NCBI RefSeq assembly: GCF_958298935.1
Contig: NC_084921.1
Coordinates: forward strand, 134,001 to 198,000
Direction of reading: 5' to 3'
Origin: Phragmites australis
Lineage: Eukaryota; Streptophyta; Magnoliopsida; Poales; Poaceae
DNA: 64,000 nucleotides
Shown here in pieces: positions 33,266-45,735 of this stretch; position 1 is the first letter of the stretch; the number at the start of each line of letters is the position of its first letter. The position numbers and the translations under genes are program-made. Below the pieces are notes generated by a model that saw only the letters and a program-made list of their open reading frames with translations, was not told the DNA's origin and did no database searches.

Positions 33266-33648
33266 TATTGGTTAAAAATAAGAGTATTTGGTTGGTTGTA
33301 TTTGTCTGGATAAGTTGAGCTGAGTTTCTGTTTGGTTGACTGAATCCAAAATTATATGAGCAGATGTAAGAGCTAAGATTATGATTAGTTGCTCACATAA
33401 ATGATTTTGTGATACTGACAAGTGGACTCGTCTATATGAGTGGATGCAGACTGTTGCAGCTGCCGGTTCAGGTTACAGAGGGAAGCCCGAATCAAACTTC
33501 TTCCCAGACTAGACTGTGGATATACATTTGTATCATCAGACCAACCTGAAACAATGTATTCAGACAAACAAATACATTTCTATGATATTATACATATCTG
33601 TGGAGCCCGGATACGTTTATACAGATGACCAATCACCCCTTTTGTGAT
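33266..33648. mobile_element. Possible MITE with TTTGGTTG-type ends
   Basis: The left part (AGTATTTGGTTGGTTGTATT) and the inverted right part (GGGGTGATTGGTCATCTGTAT) share GTATTTGGTTG- and TGTAT-like words. This fits the xGTTTGGTTG termini of several grass MITEs. The match is loose and no clear target duplication was found. Bases 33649-34005 to the right hold no gene. Confidence 0.3.
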
Positions 33649-34039
33649 TTTTGTACAGGCAGCTCAATACGAGGAACCATGAGATGTTTAATCTGGTGCA
33701 GTTCAGCTCTGCGATGCGTATGCATGATGTTCACTAAATTTATTGGTGGAATTTAATTTGTTCCGTATATTTCGTAATATGCCTGCATACAAGCAAGTAT
33801 ATGCATGCGAGTGATCCAAATTAGTTGTACCAGTATATACAATTTTAGACAGTCCTAGCTTGTAACATGCTGTAACTAATGTTTATGTTCTTTTGTTATT
33901 CTGTTCTTTAATTCTGATTCAATATATTATATGAACTTTAAGATCGACTTTGCATTGATATTTTTTTGTCTACTTGAACATTGCATTCTCTACCGTCATA
34001 ACAAACACTATAAAAAATAATTTAGTGAGACGCCTCTAT

Positions 34040-34450
34040 ACAGATGGTTCTATGGAGTTGTCTGTGAAAAAATTTATCACAAACAATTTTAAATAAGAAC
34101 CGTCAATGATAAGGACGAGACCCCTCTAGAAGTGGTGGGACTCTTTTAGTATAGACAATTCCTTTTAGGAACCGTCTGTATTAATATTATAGACGACTCA
34201 TATTTAGAGCCGTCTATAATAAAACGAATATTACATATAGCTCCAAATTGGAGTCGTCTATAATATTAATACAGACAGCACACATTTAGATCCGGCTATA
34301 ATAAAACGAATATTACAGACGGTTCTAAACACGAGACGTCCGTAAAATTAATATAGGCAGCTTCAAACACGAGCCGTCTGTGAAAATACCCAGTGAGGTG
34401 GGACACAATAGTACAGATGACTCTAAACATAAAGCTGTCTGTACTATTAA
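34040..34450. repeat. Left subterminal repeats of CACTA1
   Basis: Multiple inverted pairs of ACAGACGGTTC or ATTACAGACGG with AACCGTCTGT or GAGCCGTCTGT variants, spaced about 20-40 bp. In En/Spm the TNPA-type protein binds such subterminal motifs. Confidence 0.85.
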
Positions 34451-35174
34451 CAGTACATCATCCACTACCTCCAGATCGAAGTAGAAGAGTGGCGGCCGAA
34501 TAGTGAAGAACAATGCACAGTTTTTGGAGGGAGAGTGGGCGATTTTGACCAAAAGTTTGTTAGATTTCGGTGAAAACTTGAAGACTCATTGGCATTTGTT
34601 ACTCTAAGTTAAACATTATGTTATATTTTGGTTTAGATGGTTTAGATTTTGGTTTGGAGAGCTAGCTAGATCTAGATCTAGATCTAGATTTTTTCTATAA
34701 TGACATAGTTTTGTTCTATTAATTAGATGATATATAGATTTGTATTCTAATTTAGTCTTGAGAGATCAACTATATCTAAATCTAGACTTAGATTTGTTTT
34801 CATGATGATCTAGAATATATTAGTTGTTCTAGGTATATATGAAGCTCAAAGTATAGATGAATGTTTAATTATATGTTACTATAAATGGCTAGCTTTAATC
34901 TAGTGTTGTAGATAAATTTTAGATTTTTGTATATAAATATAAAATTATCAATAACTATATAGTATTTAACGACACGTTTTGAATTAATGTTTGCTGTTAT
35001 TTTTAGGTATTTATGTATATAATATAATGGTAATCAATAATTATTTTTGAATTAATATTTATTTGTATGGTTCATTCATGCATGTATGCATGGTAGCTCC
35101 ATTTTTTTTCCGAGAAGCTTAGTTGCTCTCTTTTATTATGTTGATTTTACATTAATTTATTTCGTACATTGCAG

Positions 35175-36935
35175 ATAGATTGTGGCTGGATGTACGGTTT
35201 TCGTACGACCAAGGGTACCTTGATGGTGAGATAACTTTTCTGGTAGCTACCGAGGAGGATCGATTGGAGAAGGGTGTCAAATTTATATATTATCCTTGTT
35301 ACGATTGTAGAAACGAAAGATCCTTTCTTAAACGGAACGCAACCCTACAGATCCAATGGCACTTGTTTATCAGGGGCTACAAACCGGACTACACGTGTTG
35401 GACCAAACGTGGTGAAGAGCAGAATGTGTTACACGAAGACGTTAGTATTGTCGAAGAACCCGAAGTCGACATAAGAAGAGAAGATGATGAGGAATTTGGT
35501 GTAGATGATGATGATTGTGGTGGTGTAGGCGATGATGATAGGTTGGATCAGATGTTGTACGATGTAGACGTGAACTTGAGTACTCAGAGAGATTTTAACA
35601 AATTCATGTGCTTGATTGAGGACTCAGAGAAGCCATTGTTTCCTGGATGCAAATCGGAATATACAAAGTTGTCATCCGTGCTTAAACTGTTTAAATTGAA
35701 AACAAGCGATAGTTGGTCAAACAAGAGTTTCACGGGGATATTAGAACTCCTATCGAACGTATTTCCAGATGGAAACAAGCTGCCCAAAAGCACATATGAA
35801 GCAAAGCAGGTTCTTTGTCTATTGGGGATGGATATGGAAAGGATACATGCATGTCCGAACGACTGTATCCTCTACCATAAAGATCTATCAGACTTGCATT
35901 CATGTCCAGTATGCAAAGCATCTAGATACAAGCATAAGAGTCAATCAGACAACGGTGAGGTAAAGAAAGGAATTCCTGCTAAGGTGGTATGGTATTGGCC
36001 TATAATTCCACGTCTTAAGTGTTTGTTTGCGAATCAAAAGGAGGCTAAATTGTTGTGCTGGCACTCGGAGGGCTGCAAGCAAGATGGAAAGATAAGGCAC
36101 CCTATTGCTCCCTAGTGGAGAAACATCGACACAATCTTCGATGACTTTGGTGTAGAACCGAGGAATATAAGGTTTAATTTTAGCACGGACGGGATGAATC
36201 CTTTTGGGAACATGAGCAGCAAGTACAACACTTGACCAGTTGTTCTTAGTATTTACAACCTACCTCCTTAGCTATGTATGAAGCGGAAGTACTTGATGAT
36301 GTCGCTGCTTATCCAAGGTCTGAAACAACGTGGGAATGATATTTATGTATACCTAAGACCATTGGTGGAAGATCTAAAAATATTGTGGAACGAAGGGGCG
36401 CAAGTATAGGATGCATACAAAAGAGAGAATTTCACGCTATGTACCCTGTTGTTCTGCATGATCAATGATTTGCCTGCACTACATAACCTTTCGGGCTAGA
36501 GTAAACAAGTAGATACGGTGTTCCCGCATTGCTTAGATGGTACCGCGAGTATATGGCTGCCCCATTCGCATAAAACAGTGTTCATGCGTCACTGTAGGTT
36601 TCTTAACATTTATCACCCGTACTGCAACATGAATAAACAATTCGATGGAACGAGGGAGAGAGATTTATGTCCAAGGCACTACAGTGGTCCAGAGGTGCAC
36701 AATATGGTTAAAGATCTTGATGTTGTGTTCGGAAAGGGGAGTAAAAAAATTAAGGATACTGATGGCATATGGAAGAAGAGATCGATATTGTGGGAGCTAC
36801 TGTATTGGAAGCACCTTGAAGTCCACCACTGCATCGACGTCATGTATGTAGAGAAGAATGTGTGTGAAAGCTTGGTTGGTCTTTTACTTAATATTCTAGG
36901 CAAGCTGAAGGACGGCCTCAACACAAGGCTTGACT
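35175..36935 (+). pseudogene. CACTA1 TNP2-like transposase, N-terminal and Transposase_21 domains
   Basis: The N-terminal transposase-associated domain (GYLDGEITFLVATEEDRLEK, CYDC) starts where CACTA2 has ATG. Here that ATG reads ATA (35175-35177), and one base is missing near 35208. An acidic segment follows (EDDEEFGVDDDDCGG), then the Transposase_21 region: STYEAKQVLCLLGMDMERIH, ACPNDCILYHKDLSDLHSCP, KGIPAKVVWYWPIIPRLKCL. After the stop at 36113 the frame resumes with FDDFGVEPRNIRF and STDGMNPFGNMSS (first catalytic Asp), later FPHCLDGTASIWLPHSHKTV and HHCIDVMYVEKNVCESL. The enzyme would cut the CACTA ends; this copy is dead. Confidence 0.9.
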
Positions 36936-37735
36936 GAAGATCAGACCCGAGTTGGCACCTGAGCCCTCCAAAAAGGGTAGAACGAGGCTTTCTCTAGCCT
37001 GCTATAATCTAAAGCCCATTTCACTACTTGCAACACATGATTGAAGTATCCCCTCATATAGACATGCTACGCAGAGAGAATTCATGCTGTATTGAGGCTT
37101 AGATCATAAAACAGCACAACCACAGCTTCAACAACTGGTTGGCAGCGCGATTTAGTAATAATAGTTCAGCAGAGGACAATATCGGCTTGTTAGCAAGATG
37201 ACCAAGTCACACAATCATGACATTTGAAGTATACGACATAAATGGGTACACCTTTTATACTAGAGTATGGGATAGTAAGAGCATGGTACAGAACAATGGT
37301 GTGCGCATAGATGCCTTCCAGGACAAACGTGGGGTCTGAGCGTACTATGGGTACATAGAGGATATTTGGGAACTCGACTATGTACGTTTCAAGATCCCCT
37401 TCTTTTGGTGTCATTGGGTTACACTCTCAAGTGCTAAGGTAGACCAATATGGAATGACTACTATCGATCTCGAACGTGCCACATACAAAAATGAACCATT
37501 TGTACTTGCCAAGCAAATTGTCCAGGTCTTTTATGCGCAAGACCTGTTAAATCCAAAGCTTCATGTAGTCCTTAAGGAAAAAAAAGAAGGATTATCGAAG
37601 TTGAGAATATCATGGGCAAACAAGAGTACAATCAATTTGATGAGTACCCTCTTGGAGATAGCATCACCCTTAACGAAGAACAACTTCCGATCGGGGCCAC
37701 TTGCTATCTGTGCGTCGATCATCAAGAATGGCTGA
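36936..37735 (+). pseudogene. CACTA1 transposase C-terminal part with a 640-bp deletion
   Basis: After SPPKRVERGFL and ACYNL-type sequence (to about 37009) the copy jumps directly to the region KAHFKILQHM...-like (37010 on). Compared with CACTA2 it lacks 54230-54869, which carries most of DUF4218. The DUF4216 part remains (YGYIEDIWELDYVRFKIPFF, EPFVLAKQIVQVFYAQD, about 37345-37550), ending near 37735. Confidence 0.8.
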
Positions 37736-37989
37736 TTGTTAAAGCTGTATGATGTTACTCGATTGTACTAATGAACCTTTGTATTACAATGTAATATGTA
37801 AAAGTGAATTATTTATGAATTTAATATTTAGGTTTAATGTTCAAGTTAAATTTTTGGTTAGTTACAGTAACATGAATGATACATAAACCATCTGATAGTA
37901 CATATCTAATCATAAATTTACATACAATTTTTTTCTCATCTGGAGTTTGTATGGATTATTTATCAATTTTGCAAGTTTTAATGATTTGT

Positions 37990-38184
37990 CTAAAAAATCA
38001 ATAATACAGACGGCTAGGAGTAAAAAGCCGTCTGTATTAATGATATTAGTACAGATGGCTCAGAGTTATAACCTGTATGTACAATTTGTACAGACAGTTT
38101 TTTTTATTAAAAGCCCTCTGCACTAATAATATTAGTATAGATGGAAAGGAGTAAAAAGCTGTCTGTACTTATGCTCTATAAATA
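37990..38184 (+). promoter_or_regulatory. Internal terminal-type repeats and TATA box before the second CACTA1 gene
   Basis: ATACAGACGGCT...AGCCGTCTGTATT and two or three further ACAGAYGG/CCRTCTGTA pairs lie between the two genes, ending directly before TATAAATA (38177-38184). The same arrangement is conserved in CACTA2 (55830-56011). These are the same motifs as in the subterminal arrays, so the TNPA-type product could bind its own promoter. Confidence 0.65.
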
Positions 38185-38219
38185 CCGTTTTGTCTCCTCC
38201 CCGCACCGCACTAAGTTCT

Positions 38220-38640
38220 TTCCTTACAACCCTAGCCGCCTCGTCTCCTCCTCCCCGACGACTCCTCCGTGGCCGATCCTCCTCCCCGATGGCCCTCTGC
38301 GCTCCCCGGTAGACCTCCCGACGAACTCTCTCTCTGGCGGCCCTCCACACTCCCTGGCAGCCCTCCCGACAAACTCCCTCCGTGGTGGCTCCTCCATCAC
38401 TGGCGTCTCCTCCATCTCTGGCGCAACTCCCCGATGACCTCCCTCCCTGGTGGCTCCTCCATCCTTGACGACCCTCCTTTCTCCCCGGTAGCCCTCCTTC
38501 CTCCCCGGCGTCTCCTTCATCCCCGGTGTCTCCTCCATCCCCAGCGCTCCTCCCCGGCTGCCCTCCTCCCCGACAACCTACCTCCCTGGTCCTCTCTTCT
38601 TCACACACTCTCAAGTGTTTCATTGTGAGTTTTTCCTCTC
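38220..38640 (+). other. GC-rich leader of the second CACTA1 gene
   Basis: After the TATA box the transcript would start at about 38210 and pass through a C/T-rich zone of degenerate CTCCCCGGY-GYCTCCTYC repeats. The open frames on both strands here are products of the repeat composition. A long T-rich intron-like region (about 38640-40550) follows, up to the ORF at 40571, and holds no gene. Confidence 0.55.
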
Positions 38641-40570
38641 CCTTCCTCTGGACAGAAAGTGGCTTGCGGATTATTGCTCTGTGATGAACGGTTGTACTGA
38701 GGTTAGGCATAATATCTAAGGATAATAGTGTATAGTCCTATGTATGGTAGCCCTGGATACTTGTATTGGTGGTATGGTATGATATTTACTTGTGCAACGA
38801 GGAAAATCTGTAGTTGGCTATCAAAGGGATGTCTGTTTGTTTCCTGGTTGATTACTGCTGTGATTCAAAGATAGTTTGCTATGTTGTTTCTGAATGCTTA
38901 TATTAAGTTAGCCCTTTAGCTTTGCTAGTCTCTGTCTTTGGCTATTTTAATTCAGTTTGTGCAATCTATTGGTCACAGCAGTATTATCCAGGGAGATTTT
39001 TGATCTGTGTCCAGGTTATACTTACTAGTTAAGGACTTAGATAATTACCCGATCGATGTTGTGTTCAACTGGATAATTAGGGGGCAGGTCATCTAATGTC
39101 TTGGGGCCAATTGTCTGGAAATAAACTAAGAGCAATTTTACACATTTTCTGTTCTTACTGTCAGCTCTTTGAAGTACAATTGTGGTGGTATGAGCTAAGG
39201 CATTTTTTTTTTGTGTGTGATACATTTTATGGCCTTAAAACTTGGTGCATTTTTGTATATATCCTGAAAATTATTGTAGACTTTTTTATGTACATTATGA
39301 GTCCTTCGCAGTGTTTAGAAATTGTCTTCTATACATTATACATGTTCATAGATCTAGTTTCATTCTTAGATAGATATTATCAGACATAATCCTTTTCTTG
39401 CAGTGATGTGGTTGGTCCTATAACTGAAGTAGGAGAAGTGAGGCATTTCTCTACCTAGGCTGATAGTTTGCCTCTTATATTTCTAGATAATATTTGGCGT
39501 TTCTAATATGGTTACCTAATCTGATCTTAAAAGTATGGAGGTCAAATGCATTTATTTGTGAATATAGATCCACCTTTTGTGCATTTCTTTGCTACAAGGG
39601 TGGTCTACCTGTCGCTGGCAAATTACATTTATGCTTAAAGCTATGGCAGCATGAAAAACACCTCAATACAATTGCAAAATTTGAATATTTGATTCTAGAG
39701 ATATCAGTCCAGGTCTTTTTACTAGTTGATGCTTAGGAACATTGCCCAATTGATGATGAATTCACCGGGAAAATTAGAGAGCAGGATAATTTTTTACATG
39801 ATGGATGATGCTTTTCCATATGAACTTTTGGCACATAAATTAGGGAGCAAGATAATTTTTTATAATTCAGCATATCGAATGTTCAGATACTAATAAGATC
39901 CATATAGTACTGCATAATCAGACAATTTATTGTAATAAAATCAATCTCTGTTTACCGTATCTATCCTTACTCCTTTATTTGTCTTTCTAAATGCTTGTAC
40001 TTTTACCCATCCATTCCAGAGTTCATCAGAGTTAAACTCCACATTTGCAAGTATCTATAAATATGTCTAAATATTAAATAGGAAAGGTGTCATATAGTGT
40101 GCTCCCAAGGTAGAAGAAGTACACAAACCCCCATTCTTTGCTCAAATGGTCCACGTTCAAATGGTGTTTGAATCAATTAAATCTCCAAAAATTATTTGAG
40201 GGAAGAAAATCATTGTGTTACTAGGAAATCCTTAAGACTATTCAAATATCATTGTAGTAGGTAATTTTAGCCCTTACCATTGTTTTTAGTGAAGTTGTGA
40301 GTAAGCTTCAAGTTGATTACTAGTAAATGACCATATTTTGAAGTATCTTTCTATTTGATAATATGCACCACTGATTGCAGTAAAGTAGGCAATTTATCAC
40401 CACAAAATAAGTGTTGTCATGAGCAACTCAATAGAATAGTCTTCTACCATTTATGTGTTGTGACTTTTATAACACATATCTTGATTCCTTTTTTTTCCTT
40501 TATTTCTATGAATAATCTTATACAATTATAACAAGTTCCTAATAAGCATGTGACTTTTCCTATTTCGAAG

Positions 40571-41733
40571 ATGACGTCTGGAGATGAACTTGAACTGCCT
40601 TCGGCCTCTTCTCCTCAACAACAAGAGGGGGTCACTGCTCAACAAGATGCGGAGGCCACTTCGCAGGAGCAAACAGAAGAAACTCAGGCACAGAAACGAA
40701 AGCGAGGTGGCCGAGGCAAAAACCAAATGCCCACGGGTTACTATACCATAACTCATGTAAATAAGGTAGGCATGCCAACACAACCTCAACAAGCTCAGGC
40801 GGCACTCCGTAGAGCATGCGCCTTGGACGAACAAGGGTAAGGATAACCTACCCAAACTGGAAGGCCGTGCCGTAAAGCGAGAAAAGCTTCTTGTGGGAAA
40901 CAATTAAAGTTCAATTTGACTTCCCTAAAGGATGCTCCTTGGAGGATGTGGAAAGACAAGCAATAGCCAAGATGGGCAAGGCATGAAAGACCTCCAAGAG
41001 TGAGCTGTATAGTACATATGTGAAGCAGGATCTCGTCCCTAATAATATTGCTTATGGGTACTTGGCGAATCAATGGGTAGAGTTTGTAGCGAGGTGCCAG
41101 TCGGAGGAATTTCAGCAGCAGAGTCAGGCTAACAAGGCACGCCAGTCACGCAACACGCATCCCCACAGGCTCAGCATTGGTGGGTACGCGCGCAAGGAGT
41201 TGGACTGTGACAAGGAAGATGAGCAGGTAGCTCGGGAGAACCGCTCCACACCATTTTCATAGATCCTGGAGAGGCAGGCCTGGAATTGGTTCCGACGAAG
41301 GGCTGTACGCTCGGCCGATGGTTCCGTCACCTTCAGGAAGTAAGAAACCGAGCAAGTGGCTCAAAGGATCCTGCAACTTTCGGAAGAATCCACTCAAGGA
41401 TCATACCAAGCATCTCGAGAAAAAGACATACTAACCTTGGCTCTGGGGAACAAAGAGCATCCGGGTCACACATGTGACATACATGTTTCTGTTCCATGAA
41501 AGTTGGGATTCCCTGATGATGCTGATTCATATAGGAGCCGAAGGAGAAACAAAGCTGAGCGTGAAGCAACTGAGCGTGAACGGATGAGAATAGATATTGT
41601 CGCTGAGGTTGAAGCAAGGATGAAAGATCAGATAGATATGCTTGCAGAAAGGATGGAACAATGGGTCAAGCAGCGAGTATGGGCTATGAGTCAGCAGGAT
41701 GTAGCCACGATGCTTGAATCTTCACCGGCTTGA
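40571..41733 (+). pseudogene. CACTA1 second gene: Transposase_24-type (TNPA-like) ORF
   Basis: The ATG at 40571 follows an AAG acceptor-like site (an alternative in-frame ATG lies at 40550). The N-terminus is Gln/Glu-rich (ASSPQQQEGVTAQQDAEATS) with a basic patch (KRKRGGRGK). After a frame break near 40840 the conserved Transposase_24 core follows: TYPNWKAVP-type, FDFPKGCSLEDVERQAIAKM-type, GYLANQWVEFVARCQSEEFQ, then QSRNTHPHRLSIGGYARKEL. A coiled-coil tail (RRRNKAEREATERERMRIDI...) ends at TGA 41731. In En/Spm the TNPA-type product binds the subterminal repeats. Stops at 41260 and elsewhere break the frame. Confidence 0.8.
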
Positions 41734-41759
41734 CACCAGAGCAGCTGTGCATCTGCACC

Positions 41760-43475
41760 AGATAATGCTCCGGATAACAAGTTCGATCAACATGACTTCC
41801 CTATCGACGGATTGAAGGTGACCCCCCCTCGACGACATTCCAAAAGAGGTCCCTAGCGAGAGATACCCCATCTATGACATGGAGGCGGCCAACAAATGTA
41901 GTCTCTTATTGCCCACCATTGTTGGCTCCGATAACATCATTGAGGTTGACATATGCTTGACATTCCCATGTGGCAAGGAACAGATGATTCACGGACTCCC
42001 GCTATAGCCTGGTTACTCTAGGGTGTCAGTGGACATGGTGTACAAGAATTGCACATCCCTCCCACTTCCTATTTCCCACAGAGGATGACGTCAGGACACT
42101 AGAGTAGGCCGTCCACTCCTTCATCCAGTGGTCGAAGAAGTTCATAACATTGGTTGCCCCTCCATAGCCTCCATAGCATCTATCTCCATTATGCAATGGT
42201 AGCAACTTCTCTTTTCGTCGTGCTCCGCCAAAAGTCAAATCTCCTTCTGCACCACATGAGCACAAAAATTGTTCAGCAAATCTGGCCAATAGTCCGCCAA
42301 AACGGCACCTCCCAAAAAGCACAGAGTCGGCAAATAGAAGGATAGGAGTAAGGAGGTAGAAGAAGAACCTCTATCAAACACTAACGTGGCAGGCCAGCCG
42401 TTACTGAGCAAGAAAGCATTAGAGCAATTGGACTGGGTATGTATGATTCTGTATGACCTATACATGAAGAGGATCCATGAGGAGAAACATCTTTCTCCTC
42501 ATGGTTTCAGCGCTAAGTACCAGTGGCAACATTTCCTGCAACCAGCTGGAACCTTCCTCGTGACCTTCGAGGATTTATTCCTCCTCTACCATCATGACAA
42601 GCTGGACGCCGGTCTAATGAGATGTTGGGCATTGTAAGTGTTATTTATTGCGGTCTATGCTTAATGAACCGTCTCACTCATTGATACGCTCATTCATCTA
42701 CATTACTCTTATGTGTAGACTTATGATTCAAGAAGCCAGGAGAAAGAATTCGAGAATTGGATTCCTCGACCCACAGGTCGTACATGGGTCAACAATCACT
42801 TGGTCTCCGGGGGAGGTCAAGAAATACATCGCGGAGGCCACGGTTGCTCTGTGTAGATCGAACAACCTTATTATTTTAATGTACAATTACCAAGACCATC
42901 GGATACTAGTTTGTATCTATAAATCAACACTGCATACCTTGACTCGATGTACTATGACCCAGAGATGTATTCAGATCTGACAGACTTGTTGACAACGGCG
43001 TTCGCGAAGTATGTTTCGATGGACGGGATTGCACGGAGAGATAAACCCTCGGTGACCCACCAACATCAATTCCGAGTAATAATTCCTCCATCGCACATCA
43101 ATTTACCGTTATAATATGCATTTCATAGAACTAAATTTACCGTGTACAAATTTCTGCAGTGACACAGGCAGCCGCAGGGCACCAACCTTTGTGGGTTCTA
43201 TGCTGCCCAGTATATGTTGCAAATCATTGGCCCTAGTCCACCAGTATACCCACCAGTTAGTGTAATTAAAGGATGTTAAAATGCATTTTTCATCGTTGTG
43301 TCTAACTATTTTAATTTTCTTCTATAGACATATAAATTTTCTACAAATAATCTCGCAAAGGACAGTATCATGTATATTAAAAAATGGCTCATCTATTTCA
43401 TACATGCAGAGATCATAAATGAGAGTAGCGAATTTCATGATCTCAACAACTTTAAGAGCCAAGGTTTGTAATCTC
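41760..43475 (+). pseudogene. CACTA1 Ulp1-like (C48) cysteine protease module
   Basis: Segments include a Lys-rich linker, QPLLSKKALEQLDWVCMILY, KYQWQHFLQPAGTFLVTFED and RIGFLDPQVVHGSTITWSPG (42730-42810). Then come the protease parts: the region equivalent to YFDSMYYDPERYSDL (about 42935-42985), KPSVTHQHQ and QPQGTNLCGFYAAQYM (about 43165-43215). The NLCGFYA block holds the catalytic Cys, which is intact here. A final IKKWLIYFIHAEIINE stretch ends at about 43470. Ulp1-like modules are common in plant CACTA and MULE elements; their substrate is unknown. The copy is frame-broken, with a short intron-like gap near 42640-42720. Confidence 0.78.
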
Positions 43476-43879
43476 AACAGAAGTTGGGAAGTTCAATATA
43501 TTGAAGATGTATTATAACTTTATGGCTAATGATATAGAAAATGAAGCAAATGAATTCATTACTTTCTGTTAATCCAGTGTGTTGAAGCTAATTTGTTGAT
43601 TTATATATTTCAGGTACGGGGTTGACTCAAGAATGAAGAATGAAGAATGCTTGTAAATATTGTGAGGCTTTGTAATAATTTTTGTGTATGAGTTTAAATG
43701 ATATGTGTGATATTGTGATATTGAATGAATGTCTACTTTGTGTATGGAGTTTGAATGCAAATGATAAATATGTTGTTTTTTGAATGATATGTGTATGATA
43801 TTTTACTGTTGTGTGTATGATCTATCAGTTTACATTCAATAATTTATAAATTTGGTACTATATATTTGAATGTACAACG

Positions 43880-44345
43880 TTCTAGAAATACAACCATCTG
43901 TATAAATGCTTTTTATAACGGCTTCTGTTCCATAGTATAGACGGCTCGTTACTGAAGCTGTTTGTACTAGGGAAATATCACAGATAGTTCCATACTTCGA
44001 GTCGTCTGTGATATAGTAACAGTATAGACAGCTTCAATAATGAGTCGTCTGTACTGTTACTATATCACAGATGGCTCAAAACTTCGAGCCGTTTGTGATA
44101 TTACATGGCAAAGACAGTTCATTATCGGAGCCGTCTGTACTGTTACTATATTACAGACGGTTTGAAGTTTTGAGCTGTCTTTGATATTCCCTTAGTACAG
44201 ACAGCTCCAGTAACGAGCCGTCTATACAAATTTTTTGTACAAATGGGTTTTAACCCGTCTGTACAAATCAGATTTATACATACTCTTTTCCACAGACGGT
44301 TAAAAAAAACGTCCCACATAGGGTTTAAAAACCCGTCTATACAAT
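43880..44345. repeat. Right subterminal repeats of CACTA1
   Basis: At least eight inverted pairs of the type ACAGACGGCTC ... GAGCCGTCTGT, many separated by GTTACTATATCAC or ACTATTACAT spacers. The last 80 bp carry AAACCCGTCTRTACAA motifs, and the element ends at TAGTG 44361. Confidence 0.88.
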
Positions 44346-44361
44346 TTTTTTTCTAGTAGTG

Positions 44362-45087
44362 AAAGTGACACTTTAGGACACTGACAATAATTTGACATGG
44401 TCACCGGAACGCAATTTTGACCATCCTTCTCTACTGCAATATAAGTATATGTTTAAAACCTAATAAAATTATAATAGTATGCAAATACTTTTTAAGAAAA
44501 ACTATGCGTGCCATTTCATAGGCACAGCTAGCCAATCTAAATACTTTGTGATGTATTGTTGGAAAAATTAAAATAATTTGATTACAATAATTCCAAAACA
44601 TTATTATCTTTTACTCGAGGAAGTATTTTAATTTCACTCAAACTAGCTTGGATGATACTCTATCTCATAATGCCGAATATTTATTTTACTCAAGGAAGCG
44701 TTGATACTTTGTTGTACCATCAGTTCAATTTTAAAAGATGAATAATTGGTCCTTAATATGTGTATACCTTTTATTTTGGCAGTTGAGCACTTGCATTATA
44801 ATTTTTTACACATCAACACATGGCTTTTAGTTTCAATTATGTACCAATATGTTTTTAAATAGCCAAAAATCAGTATACTTACCATATGAATTGCCAAGAT
44901 AAAATTTTACCACAAACTATAATGAAGGATATACTTGTATAATTTCCTAAATTAATAGGTACTAATTTTTATTTACACCAAATTTGAAATTACAAGCAAA
45001 ATTTCTCAAGATTTGAATAATTAATATGTTTGTGAAATCCAACCTACATTAAATAAGTAGGGAAAAAGGTAAAAAATTGTATATTAC
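44362..45087. other. AT-rich intergenic sequence, no gene seen
   Basis: About 700 bp of AT-rich DNA without open frames, inverted ends or recognisable repeat words. Confidence 0.6.
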
Positions 45088-45735
45088 TGTTAGGAAATGG
45101 TACCGTGTGGGCTCCCGTTTGTTGACTTCGGTCATAATGGTTAAATCCTGAAAAACAAAACAGATAGGCTAACGTCATGGTAGGGATAGCTCCTTTTATG
45201 CTCTGTAGAAGTTAGGCTCGAGAAGGCGTAGTAAAACCCAAGGAACAAAACTCAAAGGCGAAGCCCAAAAATCGAAGAGGTGTGGCAAAGCCTGAAGCTC
45301 AGCGTAGCCCTGAGGCCGAAGGGGTGCGACGAAGGCCAAAGGATGAAGGGTCCAGCAAAGCTCTGAGGCCAAAGGAGGGTGGCATGAGGACCTTTAGTGA
45401 TAAAGCGAAGACTAACCTAAAGAGAAACCTGCAAGTTAGATGGAACCTGCTAGAGATTGCTAGTAACCCCGGCGAAGGGTCCAATGCAAGTCCTTAAGAC
45501 ACGTGTCGAGATTTAGTTGCTTAGGACAATGTAGATAGACAACAACAATAATACCCTTGAGATATTCGAGAATATTTTCTAGTGTTAGCGAGATTATTCT
45601 TGTAGATTAAGGGTAAAAATATAATGATGACGGGAGTAGTTAATCTATGTCTATAAATATCTCTATTCACCTAATGTAAAAAAGAAGATGAACAATTACT
45701 ACACTGTTCACTGTATTACGATCATGATCACAACA
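45088..45735. mobile_element. Solo LTR (648 bp)
   Basis: It begins TGTTAGG and ends TCACAACA and is flanked by perfect 5-bp duplications ATTAC (45083-45087 and 45736-45740). A TATA-like TATAAATATC (about 45651) is followed by a U5-like region (TTACTACACTGTTCACTG), in the usual LTR order. No internal retroelement sequence lies on either side, so it arose by LTR-LTR recombination. The 45282-45497 frame inside is not a gene. Confidence 0.9.

Larger units (their letters stand above)
34006..44361 (+). mobile_element. CACTA (En/Spm-type) transposon, copy 1 (10.36 kb)
   Basis: It starts CACTATAAAAAATAATTTAG and ends TTTTTTTCTAGTAGTG, bordered by AAA on both sides (34003-34005, 44362-44364), the 3-bp CACTA duplication. 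Subterminal arrays of ACAGACGGCTC/GAGCCGTCTGT inverted motifs lie at 34040-34450 and 43880-44345. Two genes run left to right: a TNP2-type transposase (35175-37735) and a second gene with a Transposase_24 ORF and an Ulp1-like protease (40571-43475). All frames are broken, so it is defective, but both ends look mobilisable in trans. Confidence 0.93.

Noticed and set aside
38132..38710. 192-codon minus-strand frame, Gly/Arg/Glu-rich
   Set aside because: It arises from degenerate CTCCCCGGY repeats in the leader of the second CACTA1 gene; the composition is repetitive and CACTA2 does not keep it.
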